A DNA stretch of 64,000 bases, from positions 124,001 to 188,000 of the forward strand of contig NZ_NXLW01000002.1 of NCBI RefSeq assembly GCF_003364265.1, in the 5' to 3' direction. Source of the stretch: Helicobacter aurati. Its GTDB lineage: Bacteria > Campylobacterota > Campylobacteria > Campylobacterales > Helicobacteraceae. Below, one piece after another: positions 1-7,719 of the stretch. The notes under the pieces were generated by a model. That model searched no databases, was not told the origin of the DNA, and saw nothing but the letters and a program-made list of their open reading frames with translations. The translations under genes and the position numbers were made by a program. Position 1 is the stretch's first letter. Each line of letters opens with the position of its first letter.

Positions 1-145
1 TATTAATCAGAATATTAAGCAGCCCCAATATTCCCTCATTTTTGTAGGCGGCAATCAAACCTTTTTTCTCGAGTTTATAAACAATTGCCTGCAACAAACC
101 CTGTTCCCTGACTATACGTAATGTCTGTGATGATTTTCTTGACAT
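1..145 (-). CDS. N-terminal part of an unrecognised protein, cut by the window edge
   Basis: An open frame starts with ATG at 145 (minus strand) and runs off the left edge after about 48 codons. The visible part is basic and helical, beginning MSRKSSQTLRIVREQGLLQA and continuing with a KLEKKGLIAAY stretch. Such N-termini occur in some polysaccharide glycosyltransferases, but nothing here is diagnostic. It is divergent from the glycosyltransferase at 305. No function is assigned. Confidence 0.45.
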   Translation of the reverse strand, partial: MSRKSSQTLRIVREQGLLQAIVYKLEKKGLIAAYKNEGILGLLNILIN

Positions 146-263
146 AGCTATCCTTAAACAATAAAATAATGAATGGTAACAAAATATTTGCAAGCCCTTA
201 GCATATAAAGATTGCCTCTTATTTTTCATTATAACCCCCTTTGTTTCTTCGCATATTTCATAG

Positions 264-269
264 TATAAT
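264..269 (+). promoter_or_regulatory. -10 promoter element (TATAAT) for the GtrB-like gene
   Basis: A perfect TATAAT in the context TTTCATAGTATAATT lies about 36 bases before the ATG at 305. It overlaps a possible upstream TTG start at 269, which argues for initiation at 305. Confidence 0.6.
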
Positions 270-304
270 TGAAGCTCACATTCAACAAATCATTAGGGAA
301 TATA

Positions 305-1324
305 ATGCAAAAAATAAACATGCAAGTTGGGATCTCTATTGTCGTACCTTGTTATAATGAAGAAGTTTCTTTACCTCAATTTTTACAAAAGATTACTCAA
401 ACAATGGATTCTATGCAACCATTACTAAGTGTGCATTTCAACAAAGAATCAACGGAGCAAAAACAACTTTATGAACTTATTTTTATTAACGACGGTAGCA
501 AGGATAAAACATTAGAAATATTACAAACAATGCAAAAACAATATAATCAGCATAGAATCAAAATATTTTCTTTTTCGAGGAACTTCGGTAAAGAGGCTGG
601 TATTCTTGCTGGCTTAGAGCAAGCGACAGGTGAAGGAGTAATTCTTCTTGATGCCGATTTACAGGACCCTCCGAGTCTTATTCCGCAAATGATACAAATT
701 TGGCTTAATTCCCAACGGACTATTAAGATTATTTACGCCAAGCGAAGCAATAGACGTGGGGAGAACAAAATTCGGGCAGTATTTAGTGAGTTTTTCTACA
801 AAATTTCTAACTATGTTTCAGAGGTTAAAATAGAATCTGGTGTTCGCGACTTTCGCCTAATGGATAAAGAAGTCGTAGAAGCTCTTTTGCGATTAAAAGA
901 GTATCATAGATTCTCAAAAGCCATGTTTGCGTGGGTTGGATTCCAAAGCAAATGTCTTGAATACGACTATATACCGCATTTTAAAGAAAGCTCGAGCTGG
1001 AGTTTTTGGAATCTCTTTAAGTATGCAATTGAAGGAATTGTTAGCTTTAGCACCATGCCGTTGCGTATTGCCTTTATTGTGGGGTTCATTATGAGTATAG
1101 TCTCTGGTGGATATGGAATCTACCGCTTTATTTGGACGATTCTCTATGGTAATTTAGTCCCCGGTTACCCTAGCCTTATTTGCATTATTACTTTCATTGG
1201 TGGCATGCAGCTGATACTTTTGGGTATCATTGGTGAATATATCGCAAGAATTTATGAGCAAGTCAAATACCGCCCGCATTATATTTTTGAGCAATTAAAA
1301 CAAACAAAAAGCAAAGATTCTTAA
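305..1324 (+). CDS. Family 2 glycosyltransferase, GtrB/DPM1-like, membrane anchored
   Basis: Predicted to transfer a sugar from a nucleotide donor to polyprenyl phosphate at the inner face of the inner membrane (GtrB/ArnC/DPM1 type). The GT-A domain opens with SIVVPCYNEE, and the metal-binding DADLQDPP lies about 120 residues in. Two hydrophobic segments near the C-terminus (around 255-280 and 295-320, ending GEYIARIYEQVKYRP) are typical of this subgroup. The length, 339 aa, is usual. ATG 305 is preferred because AGGGA lies at 295-299 and the TATAAT at 264-269 overlaps the alternative TTG at 269. The sugar and acceptor cannot be told; no flippase or acyltransferase partner is adjacent. Confidence 0.88.
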   Translation: MQKINMQVGISIVVPCYNEEVSLPQFLQKITQTMDSMQPLLSVHFNKESTEQKQLYELIFINDGSKDKTLEILQTMQKQYNQHRIKIFSFSRNFGKEAGILAGLEQATGEGVILLDADLQDPPSLIPQMIQIWLNSQRTIKIIYAKRSNRRGENKIRAVFSEFFYKISNYVSEVKIESGVRDFRLMDKEVVEALLRLKEYHRFSKAMFAWVGFQSKCLEYDYIPHFKESSSWSFWNLFKYAIEGIVSFSTMPLRIAFIVGFIMSIVSGGYGIYRFIWTILYGNLVPGYPSLICIITFIGGMQLILLGIIGEYIARIYEQVKYRPHYIFEQLKQTKSKDS

Positions 1325-1513
1325 TCCAATAATACCAAATATATCCCAGACTCTCCTATGCAAATAGGCAATTCTTTTATAGAACTCAAGTGATTCTGTG
1401 TTGCTTGAATAAATAATCTTTATCTCTTCAATTTCACTTTGTTCATTTAACTTTGGAATATTGTAATCATAACTCTCTTGAATACCAAATAAACGCGTAA
1501 TAGATATGCTCAT
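1295..1513 (-). CDS. Small hypothetical protein (72 aa), doubtful
   Basis: An ATG-initiated frame with GAGAGA just upstream encodes MSISITRLFGIQESYDYNIP and more, with an acidic middle and a hydrophobic tail. It overlaps the end of the convergent glycosyltransferase by 30 bases. It has no recognisable domain. The amino-acid composition is plausible for a real protein, but it could equally be a remnant or a chance frame. Confidence 0.25.
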   Translation of the reverse strand: MSISITRLFGIQESYDYNIPKLNEQSEIEEIKIIYSSNTESLEFYKRIAYLHRRVWDIFGIIGLRIFAFCLF

Positions 1514-1866
1514 TATCTCTCAATCATTCATCTAGGGATTTCATTCGAATATTTGAAGAATATCATTAGAATCTGCCAATATTTTGTATTCGAAAATTAT
1601 AGTTTGTAGTTAAACTTGTGTTTAGCAATCATTCTAATAATAAGCTCGCTTTAGCTACATTACCTACTATACAAGGTAGAGCTTCCCATCTTTTTCGCTA
1701 CTTTGATTGCATAAGGCAAGCATTGAATCGCTTGATAGTTATATATTACTTTGGAAAGAATAAGAGAAAATAAGAAGCAAATATATACTTCAATCAACAA
1801 CCAAAATCCTATGTCTGCCAAACTGTAAACTATGAAAATAAAATTTCACACGTTAATATTTTGTAA
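1514..1866. other. Intergenic stretch with no convincing gene
   Basis: This region between the doubtful small gene and the end of nusA is AT-rich. The minus strand near 1680-1740 reads a short peptide-like run (IQCLPYAIKVAKKMGSSTL) that is soon stopped, which could be a decayed gene end. A weak TACCT/AGGTA hairpin lies near 1660-1680. Nothing firm is seen. Confidence 0.35.
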
Positions 1867-3129
1867 TTACTTACTATTGTCATCCATATTTGAATTTTTA
1901 AATAGCGACTTTAGTGCCTCTATATCCAATTTCTTTTCTTCAGGCTTTACATTATTTAATGATTTAGAATCTATTCCACTGGACGAAAAAACGGATTCTA
2001 TTATGTTACGTTTCGCTTCTTGGTTTTCTAAAACTTGCTCTGATAAATTTTCTCTATCTGGAATTTCAATCAACTCGATTTCATAACCAGTAAGCATACT
2101 TGCCAATCTTATATTAAGACCCGATCGACCAATGGCTTTGGATTTTTGCGAACGTAGAACATGTACAACCGCCATAGGTTTGTCTCCCTTTTGTAATTTT
2201 TCTTTATTGACAGAAGAATCAGCATGGATCTTGACAGAAACAACCTGTGCAGGCGCAAGCGATTTTGCAATAAATACTTCAGGAATATTTGAATATTCAA
2301 TGCAATCAATATTTTCACCATGCAATTCTTTGCTTACCGCATTAATGCGCACGCCCTTTGTCCCAACCGCAGAACCTATCGGGTCAATTTTAGGATTATT
2401 GGTATAAAGGGCTACTTTTGCTTTCTCTCCTGGTATTCTTGCAATTTTATGAATATGTACTTCACCGTCTTTTATCTCTGGCACTTCCATTTTCAGTAAT
2501 TCTTCCAAAAATTTAGGCGTGGTTCTTGAAAGTTCAATTCTCATGCCATTTCGATTAATTCCAATATATTTCAAAATAGCACGAATAGTTTGACCATGCT
2601 GGAATTGTTCTCCCTTAATGCGATTTTTAAGTGGCAAGATAGCACGATTCTCGCCAATTTCAACAGATGTATTCCCAACATTATCTACCGAAATCACATT
2701 CCCCAATACAATACAATGCAAATCTTTTTCGATCCGTTTCAATACCTCCTCTTCGCTGATTCTTTGAACAAGATGGGATATTTCATGAAAGATTTGATTT
2801 ACCGCATTTCTATTCATAGATTCGAGATTGATTTGGTATTCAAGCTCATCATTGATTTCTACACTATCTACAAGTTCTTTTGCTTGGCTAAGCGGAATAT
2901 GAGTGGATTCTAAAGATTCATCAAAATCCTCATCGCTGCAAACAATCATTTTCTGCACAAGCTGCAAATCCCTATTTACATTATCTTGATTGACAGCAAA
3001 ATTCGCTAAATCATCAATCTCTCTTTTTGCCATATTAATCATAGATTCTTTGATAGCTTCTATAACTCTTTCTTTGGGCAAATCATTTTCTGAAGCTATT
3101 GCCTCAACTATATCTAAGATTTTTTCCAT
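1867..3129 (-). CDS. nusA: Transcription termination/antitermination factor NusA
   Basis: NusA binds RNA polymerase and nascent RNA, modulating pausing, termination and antitermination. The protein (420 aa) shows the N-terminal polymerase-binding domain (MEKILDIVEAIASEN), an S1 domain (about 135-200, with GNVISVDNVGNTSVEIG), and the KH1 and KH2 domains (about 230-370, with DPIGSAVGTKGVRI and KAIGRSGLNIRLAS). It lacks the C-terminal acidic repeats of E. coli NusA, as is usual outside gammaproteobacteria. A TATACT -10 lies at 3165-3170 on this strand, 36 bases upstream of the start. It is transcribed alone, divergent from smpB. Confidence 0.97.
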   Translation of the reverse strand: MEKILDIVEAIASENDLPKERVIEAIKESMINMAKREIDDLANFAVNQDNVNRDLQLVQKMIVCSDEDFDESLESTHIPLSQAKELVDSVEINDELEYQINLESMNRNAVNQIFHEISHLVQRISEEEVLKRIEKDLHCIVLGNVISVDNVGNTSVEIGENRAILPLKNRIKGEQFQHGQTIRAILKYIGINRNGMRIELSRTTPKFLEELLKMEVPEIKDGEVHIHKIARIPGEKAKVALYTNNPKIDPIGSAVGTKGVRINAVSKELHGENIDCIEYSNIPEVFIAKSLAPAQVVSVKIHADSSVNKEKLQKGDKPMAVVHVLRSQKSKAIGRSGLNIRLASMLTGYEIELIEIPDRENLSEQVLENQEAKRNIIESVFSSSGIDSKSLNNVKPEEKKLDIEALKSLFKNSNMDDNSK

Positions 3130-3164
3130 ATAATTAATACCTTGTAGAGTGTTGCAAATATATA

Positions 3165-3170
3165 AGTATA
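3165..3170 (-). promoter_or_regulatory. -10 element (TATACT) for nusA
   Basis: On the minus strand the sequence reads TGTTATACTT about 36 bases before the nusA ATG, giving an extended -10. No -35 match is apparent. Confidence 0.5.
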
Positions 3171-3303
3171 ACAGAAATTTATGCTGTTTAAGAGATTAGA
3201 AATTTAAATGCCTTTGCTAAAATAGTATTTTTTCGTTATTATTAAATGCTAAGATTCCATAAAGTTCTTAATTAAAATCTTAATTAAAAGGTTGCCTAAT
3301 CTA

Positions 3304-3756
3304 ATGAGTATCGCAATTCGCAATAAAAAAGCTTATTATGATTACTTTATCCTTGAGCAACTTGAAGCGGGCATTGTGCTGCAAGGGAGCGAAGTAAAAT
3401 CACTACGAAATGGTAGAGTAAATCTTAGAGAAAGTTTTGTGCGAATCGTCAATGGAGAAGCTTTTGTGTTTGGTATGCACATAAGCTTCTCGAAGAACAC
3501 AAATCCTTACTTTAAACCAGATGAAAAAAGAATAAGAAAATTATTGCTCCACAGAAAACAAATTGATAAACTTTCGGGGCAAGTTAGTCAGAAAGGTTTG
3601 AGTATCGTGCCCTTGCAGATATACTTTAATAAGAAGGGCAAGGCGAAGATTATCATAGCACTTACAAAAGGAAAAAAAGAATATGATAAACGCGAGATTA
3701 TAAAACGTAAAGAATTGGAAAAAGAAGCAAGAGCAAACATGAAGGCTTATCGGTAA
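3304..3756 (+). CDS. smpB: SsrA-binding protein SmpB
   Basis: SmpB delivers tmRNA to stalled ribosomes for trans-translation. The family signature is present: NKKAYYDYFILEQLEAGIVL, then GSEVKSLRNGRVNLRESFVRI, and the basic C-terminal tail ending in KELEKEARANMKAYR. ATG 3304 (150 aa) matches the usual family start and has AAAAGG about 12 bases upstream, whereas the in-frame TTG at 3292 has no room for a ribosome binding site. No ssrA gene is seen nearby. exbB follows 15 bases later, so the two are probably cotranscribed. Confidence 0.96.
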   Translation: MSIAIRNKKAYYDYFILEQLEAGIVLQGSEVKSLRNGRVNLRESFVRIVNGEAFVFGMHISFSKNTNPYFKPDEKRIRKLLLHRKQIDKLSGQVSQKGLSIVPLQIYFNKKGKAKIIIALTKGKKEYDKREIIKRKELEKEARANMKAYR

Positions 3757-3771
3757 TTGAGGAATTATGTA

Positions 3772-4386
3772 ATGGAAAAAATGACAAATTACGCAACTTA
3801 CATAGATTATGTGATTTTTGGATTCCTTATATTCTTGAGTTTATTAGTCATTGCGATTGGAATAGAAAGATTATGGTTCTATTCTATTATTCGCTTAAAT
3901 GATTATCAAGACAAAAGGGAACTCGAGCTAGATTTACACAAACGATTAACTCTTGTTGCAACAATTGGCTCAAATGCGCCATATATTGGATTGTTAGGGA
4001 CAGTCATTGGAATCATGCTTACTTTTAGCGCGATTGGAGAAAACAATATCCTCGATACGAAAACGATTATGTCCGGACTCGCAATGGCGTTACGTGCTAC
4101 CGCTTTAGGATTAATAGTAGCAATTCCAAGTATAGTATTTTATAATCTCTTGGTACGCAAAACTGAAGTTATTTTAACAAATTGGGATATTTTTATGAGT
4201 CCATCTGAAAAAACAACCTATAATCCAAGACTTGATTATAATGAAGATACAACAATTAATCAGCTAATAAAAGATAAAAAGAATCCCGCCTATACCTATG
4301 TAAAAGAAAAAGATTTTGCTTCAAAAATCCATAAAGCACCGAGAATACAAAGGACAGAACCAAAAGCTGGAATGGAATCTTTATAG
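3772..4386 (+). CDS. exbB: ExbB/TolQ-type proton channel subunit
   Basis: A MotA/TolQ/ExbB family inner-membrane protein that with ExbD uses the proton gradient to energise TonB. There is a first membrane segment at about 10-35. The conserved channel block follows: the sequence from LVATIGSNAPYIGLLGTVIG through MSGLAMALRATALGLIVAIP. ATG 3772 has GAGGA at 3759-3763. At about 204 aa it is larger than the shortest Helicobacter homologues because of a charged C-terminal tail (RTEPKAGMESL end). The exbD gene follows after 80 bases. No tonB is adjacent, so assignment to ExbB rather than TolQ rests on family and pairing. Confidence 0.92.
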   Translation: MEKMTNYATYIDYVIFGFLIFLSLLVIAIGIERLWFYSIIRLNDYQDKRELELDLHKRLTLVATIGSNAPYIGLLGTVIGIMLTFSAIGENNILDTKTIMSGLAMALRATALGLIVAIPSIVFYNLLVRKTEVILTNWDIFMSPSEKTTYNPRLDYNEDTTINQLIKDKKNPAYTYVKEKDFASKIHKAPRIQRTEPKAGMESL

Positions 4387-4466
4387 TTTATAACAAACAT
4401 GCAAGGTAAGCAAAATAAATGGTCTAAACTAAGGAAAAAACGATCAAACTCTATGGAAGGATGGAA

Positions 4467-4847
4467 ATGAAAAAAATCGACTCTCTTAATCTTGTGCCGT
4501 TTATTGATATTATGTTGGTCTTATTGGTTATTGTGCTAGTCAGCGCATCCTTTACAACAAGTTCTCAACTTCCCATACAGATTCCAAAAGTCGATGACAA
4601 TCCATCTGTTAGTGCAGAATCTAAGCAAGTCCATATCGCTCTCGATAAAGCAGGAAATATCTACATTGATTCTCAAGTTGTGGATAAAGCAAGCCTCTTT
4701 AGCTATCTACGTAACTTTGACATCGAAACAAATATTATTCTTAAAGCGGACAAAGACGCTAGCGTCCAACAATTCATAGACGTTATGTCGACATTACAAT
4801 TTCTAGGATTAACCAAAGTATTTACCGAAGTAGAATCAAACTACTAA
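4467..4847 (+). CDS. exbD: ExbD/TolR-type transport protein
   Basis: Partner of ExbB in TonB energisation. One N-terminal membrane helix follows the short cytoplasmic segment; the sequence LVPFIDIMLVLLVIVLVSA contains the proton-relay Asp of the FIDIMLVLL motif. A periplasmic domain follows, with the family-typical HIALDKAGNIYID and ILKADKDASVQ. ATG 4467 is favoured over ATG 4461 because GGAAGG at 4455-4460 then has a spacing of six bases. The length (126 aa) is normal. Confidence 0.93.
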   Translation: MKKIDSLNLVPFIDIMLVLLVIVLVSASFTTSSQLPIQIPKVDDNPSVSAESKQVHIALDKAGNIYIDSQVVDKASLFSYLRNFDIETNIILKADKDASVQQFIDVMSTLQFLGLTKVFTEVESNY

Positions 4848-4872
4848 TACAACCCAACATAAAAGGAAAATT

Positions 4873-5922
4873 ATGCAAAACAATAAAACAAAAGATTCTA
4901 CAAAAAATAAACTACAAGACTATAAAGCTAGTAACCTTTCCTCTAATAAAACAAAACTTCACCATAATCATACCAACACTCCTAAACCCAACAAAAACAA
5001 AACCTCTCCGCATAAGGAAGATAACACAGCGTCTTCTAAACAACAGAACAAATTTCCGCTAGACACTCATCAAGAAAAACATGATTTGGGTATGCAATCC
5101 AACACAATTTCCACACAACAAGATAAAAAGAAAGACACATTTTTTGCAAAAGAGTGTATACAAAAATTCGAATTCACTAGCTCTGTGGCAAGTGTTTTTG
5201 ACGACATGCTTGAACGTTCAATTCCATTTTATTATGAAGTAATTCAATTATCAATTTATTTCATCAAGCAACATTTAGGATATTTTCCTACGCGAGATTC
5301 ACATGCAGAATCTAAACACGCGCAAACTACGGTTGATTTGACAATGCTTCCAAAACTTATCACAATCTATGATTTGGGAAGTTCAACAGGAAACTTTCTC
5401 TTGCAACTTGACGAAGCTTTGAAAGCCATTAAATGGCGTAAATTACGTCTGTATGGCATTGATAATTCGCAGGCTATGATTGCCCATTCTAAATTAAAAG
5501 CGCAAGCTTTAAATTCTCGTGCTCAATTTTTTTGCTATGACTTACTGCAATACCACTTTCAATCATGTAACGTCATTGTCGCCCATTACACATTGCAATT
5601 TATTCGACCACCACAACGATTACGACTTATAAAAAAAATTTATGAATCATTAGAGAATGGAGGAATATTTATTTTTGCTGAAAAAGTTATTTCGGAAGAC
5701 AAAGAGCTTGAATCTCAAATGCTTTCTTGCTACTATAATTACAAAGCACAAAAAGGTTACAGTCAAAAAGAAATTTACAAAAAACGAGAAGCATTAGAAA
5801 ATATTCTTGTCCCATACAGCACACAAGAAAACATTGCTATGCTAAAGCAAGCCGGATTCAATCGTATTGAAATTATGTTTAAATGGGTAAATTTTGCCTT
5901 ATTCCTAGCAAAAAAAGATTAA
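4873..5922 (+). CDS. cmoA: Carboxy-S-adenosyl-L-methionine synthase CmoA with long N-terminal extension
   Basis: CmoA makes carboxy-SAM from SAM and prephenate for cmo5U wobble modification of tRNA. The core begins near residue 100 with SVASVFDDMLERSIPFY and shows the SAM-binding YDLGSSTGN, then IDNSQAMI, then VAHYTLQFIRPPQRLRL, and late family blocks YSQKEIYKKREALENIL and KQAGFNRIEI. The first 90 residues are a low-complexity Asn/Lys/Thr/Gln/His-rich tail absent from typical CmoA (about 250 aa); a second insertion lies between the first helices and the SAM motif. ATG 4873 has AAAAGGAA upstream. It follows exbD by 25 bases. CmoB is not in the window. Confidence 0.88.
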   Translation: MQNNKTKDSTKNKLQDYKASNLSSNKTKLHHNHTNTPKPNKNKTSPHKEDNTASSKQQNKFPLDTHQEKHDLGMQSNTISTQQDKKKDTFFAKECIQKFEFTSSVASVFDDMLERSIPFYYEVIQLSIYFIKQHLGYFPTRDSHAESKHAQTTVDLTMLPKLITIYDLGSSTGNFLLQLDEALKAIKWRKLRLYGIDNSQAMIAHSKLKAQALNSRAQFFCYDLLQYHFQSCNVIVAHYTLQFIRPPQRLRLIKKIYESLENGGIFIFAEKVISEDKELESQMLSCYYNYKAQKGYSQKEIYKKREALENILVPYSTQENIAMLKQAGFNRIEIMFKWVNFALFLAKKD

Positions 5923-5930
5923 TTATTGCC

Positions 5931-6575
5931 TTATCTGCTGCAAGATTCTCTATTCTCTACAATAGCAATAACTTCCCGTAAATCTTTATTGGCTATGCAA
6001 TGTGTTGCGGATTTTTGCAAAATCTCTTTTGCACAAAAAGCAATTTTTGTTTCTGCATGTGCAAACATCGATAAATCATTTGCGCCATCTCCAACAACTA
6101 CACATTCTTTAGAATCCACTTCCAAAATACGTTGCAAATTCAATAACATAACGCCTTTAGAATCTCCAAACATCATAGCTCCACCAACCTGTCCAGTAAG
6201 CTTATCGTCCACAATATGCAAAATATTGCTAAAAGTTGTATGAAGCCCTAAAATATCTTTAAAATGCTCAGTAACAAGAGAAAATCCACCGCTGAAACAC
6301 ACAACAGTATGCCCCTTTCTTCGTAATTCTTGTACGCATGCGACAGCCCCATTCATAAGGTGAAAATCATGATGAATACTATGGTAAATTGTCTCTAAAG
6401 GCATACCTCGCAATAAAGAAACACGTTGAGTAAGGCTTTGAAAAAAGTCTATTTTACCCTGCATAGCCTCATGCGTAATAGAAGAAACTTCTGATTCTTT
6501 ATTATATCGCCTTGCAAATATATCAATACTTTCCCCATCAAGAAGTGTTGAATCAAAATCAAAGACCACCAACAT
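5931..6575 (-). CDS. serB: Phosphoserine phosphatase SerB
   Basis: Catalyses the last step of serine synthesis, phosphoserine to serine. HAD-superfamily motifs are complete: motif I FDFDSTLLDGE at the N-terminus, motif II CFSGGF, and motif III GDSKG with VVGDGANDLSM. The 214-aa length is usual for the epsilonproteobacterial enzyme, which lacks the N-terminal ACT domain of E. coli SerB. It is convergent with cmoA (8 bases apart). A TAAGTATAAT promoter is found upstream at 6608-6613. Confidence 0.93.
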   Translation of the reverse strand: MLVVFDFDSTLLDGESIDIFARRYNKESEVSSITHEAMQGKIDFFQSLTQRVSLLRGMPLETIYHSIHHDFHLMNGAVACVQELRRKGHTVVCFSGGFSLVTEHFKDILGLHTTFSNILHIVDDKLTGQVGGAMMFGDSKGVMLLNLQRILEVDSKECVVVGDGANDLSMFAHAETKIAFCAKEILQKSATHCIANKDLREVIAIVENRESCSR

Positions 6576-6607
6576 AGATTTCCTTTTTTCAAAATAGTTT
6601 TATCGCA

Positions 6608-6613
6608 ATTATA
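6608..6613 (-). promoter_or_regulatory. Extended -10 (TTAAGTATAAT) for serB
   Basis: The minus strand reads CTTAAGTATAATTG about 33 bases before the serB start. The same TTAAGTATAATT string precedes hom and pseF, suggesting a house-keeping promoter type with strong -10 context and no -35. Confidence 0.6.
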
Positions 6614-6647
6614 CTTAAGAAACGAAAGAGCATTCTTATTCTTATGA

Positions 6648-6653
6648 TAGAAT
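6648..6653 (+). promoter_or_regulatory. -10 element (TAGAAT) for the 79-aa gene
   Basis: TATGATAGAATAG precedes the ATG at 6693 by about 40 bases. It lies just upstream of an alternative in-frame TTG (6663), which would leave almost no leader, so ATG 6693 is preferred. Confidence 0.4.
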
Positions 6654-6692
6654 AGCCATTTATTGAAAAGATTCAATTACCAAAGGAACAAT

Positions 6693-6932
6693 ATGCTCGA
6701 ACGAATTAATGAAATTATCAAAAATATCGAAAACATTCAAGACGAAATCACTATTTCTTTGAGAATGGCAAAACTTACATTAGAGGAATATGTAATGATA
6801 AAAAGAGGGAGTGCCGACATGCCAGAAAATCTCAACATGAGCCTCTTTACTATACTTGACGAACATGTTACTGCCTTAAAAAAGGAAATTGATACCTTGA
6901 ATAAATTAAAACGCGAATGGTTCGTATATTAA
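6693..6932 (+). CDS. Small coiled-coil protein of unknown function (79 aa)
   Basis: Not recognised. The protein is almost entirely helical with heptad-like spacing (MLERINEIIKNIENIQDEI and, at the end, ALKKEIDTLNKLKREWFVY), so a two-helix hairpin is likely. There is no signal peptide or membrane segment. AAAGGA at 6682-6687 supports ATG 6693. It sits alone on the plus strand between serB and plsC, both on the minus strand. Size and helix pattern recall small flagellar or secretion chaperones, but no family signature is visible. Confidence 0.72.
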   Translation: MLERINEIIKNIENIQDEITISLRMAKLTLEEYVMIKRGSADMPENLNMSLFTILDEHVTALKKEIDTLNKLKREWFVY

Positions 6933-6987
6933 TCACGCAACAAAAACCCATTGCTTGATACTCAATAGTTTTTCTTTTATCTCAATA

Positions 6988-7704
6988 TCACTGCTGCAAT
7001 AATTCTTCAGGATTCATTTCGTCATAATGTTTACAATACACTACAAACATCTCTTTCTCTAATTTTTCATACCAATCGGTACCTGCTTCAGGCATAAATG
7101 CAGGCATACAAACCACGCGTGCTATATTCTTCTGACTACAAAAAGGATTAGTATCATATATTTTTCTTGTATTCACAAAAACAATAGGTTGCACCCGAAG
7201 TCGTAACTTTTCAGCAAGAATCTTGGCACCGGGTTTAAAGGGTAAAAACGTTCTGTTTCCAGGTCCTCTTGTACCTTCAGGAAAAATGACAATAGGACGA
7301 TTTTGCGCTATTCTCTCTTTCGCTTCGCGCAATAATTGGATGATGCCTTTTTTATCCTCCCTATCAATAAGTATCATTTCAGGAATCTTCACGGAATATC
7401 CATAAAATGGAATTTCACCTAACTGCTTCTTTGCTACCCAACAAATATTAAGAGGATGATCGCCCTCAAGACAGATAATATCTGAAGCACTTTGGTGATT
7501 TACTACAATGAGCTTTGCCTCTAAATCATATTCTCCTATCTTTTCCATTGTAAATCGATTAAAAGTAAAAAAAAGCTTAGAATATTTTCTTGCGCCTCTT
7601 CCATTATTTTTGCGAAAAATCGCCATAAAACAAATAATAGCTGCAAGCCCGATCATAATTGAAAGCGTTGCAACATATCCTCTAAGTTTATTAATATTCA
7701 TCAA
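6988..7704 (-). CDS. plsC: 1-acyl-sn-glycerol-3-phosphate acyltransferase PlsC
   Basis: Acylates lysophosphatidic acid to phosphatidic acid at the inner membrane. Acyltransferase motif I NHQSASD (the catalytic His/Asp pair of the HX4D box) and motif III FPEGTRGPGN are present, with the substrate-binding FLPFKPGA after it. One N-terminal membrane helix (about 10-30) anchors the protein. Length 238 aa is typical. It directly follows, by 15 bases, the large exported protein on the same strand. Confidence 0.94.
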   Translation of the reverse strand: MMNINKLRGYVATLSIMIGLAAIICFMAIFRKNNGRGARKYSKLFFTFNRFTMEKIGEYDLEAKLIVVNHQSASDIICLEGDHPLNICWVAKKQLGEIPFYGYSVKIPEMILIDREDKKGIIQLLREAKERIAQNRPIVIFPEGTRGPGNRTFLPFKPGAKILAEKLRLRVQPIVFVNTRKIYDTNPFCSQKNIARVVCMPAFMPEAGTDWYEKLEKEMFVVYCKHYDEMNPEELLQQ

Positions 7705-7719
7705 TATATGCCTTTAAAA

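Noticed and set aside
269-304. Longer start (TTG 269) for the glycosyltransferase
   Set aside because: It overlaps the TATAAT promoter and lacks a ribosome binding site; ATG 305 has AGGGA.
3130-3303. tmRNA gene next to smpB
   Set aside because: The gap is only 174 bases and shows neither the tRNA-like ends nor a tag frame.
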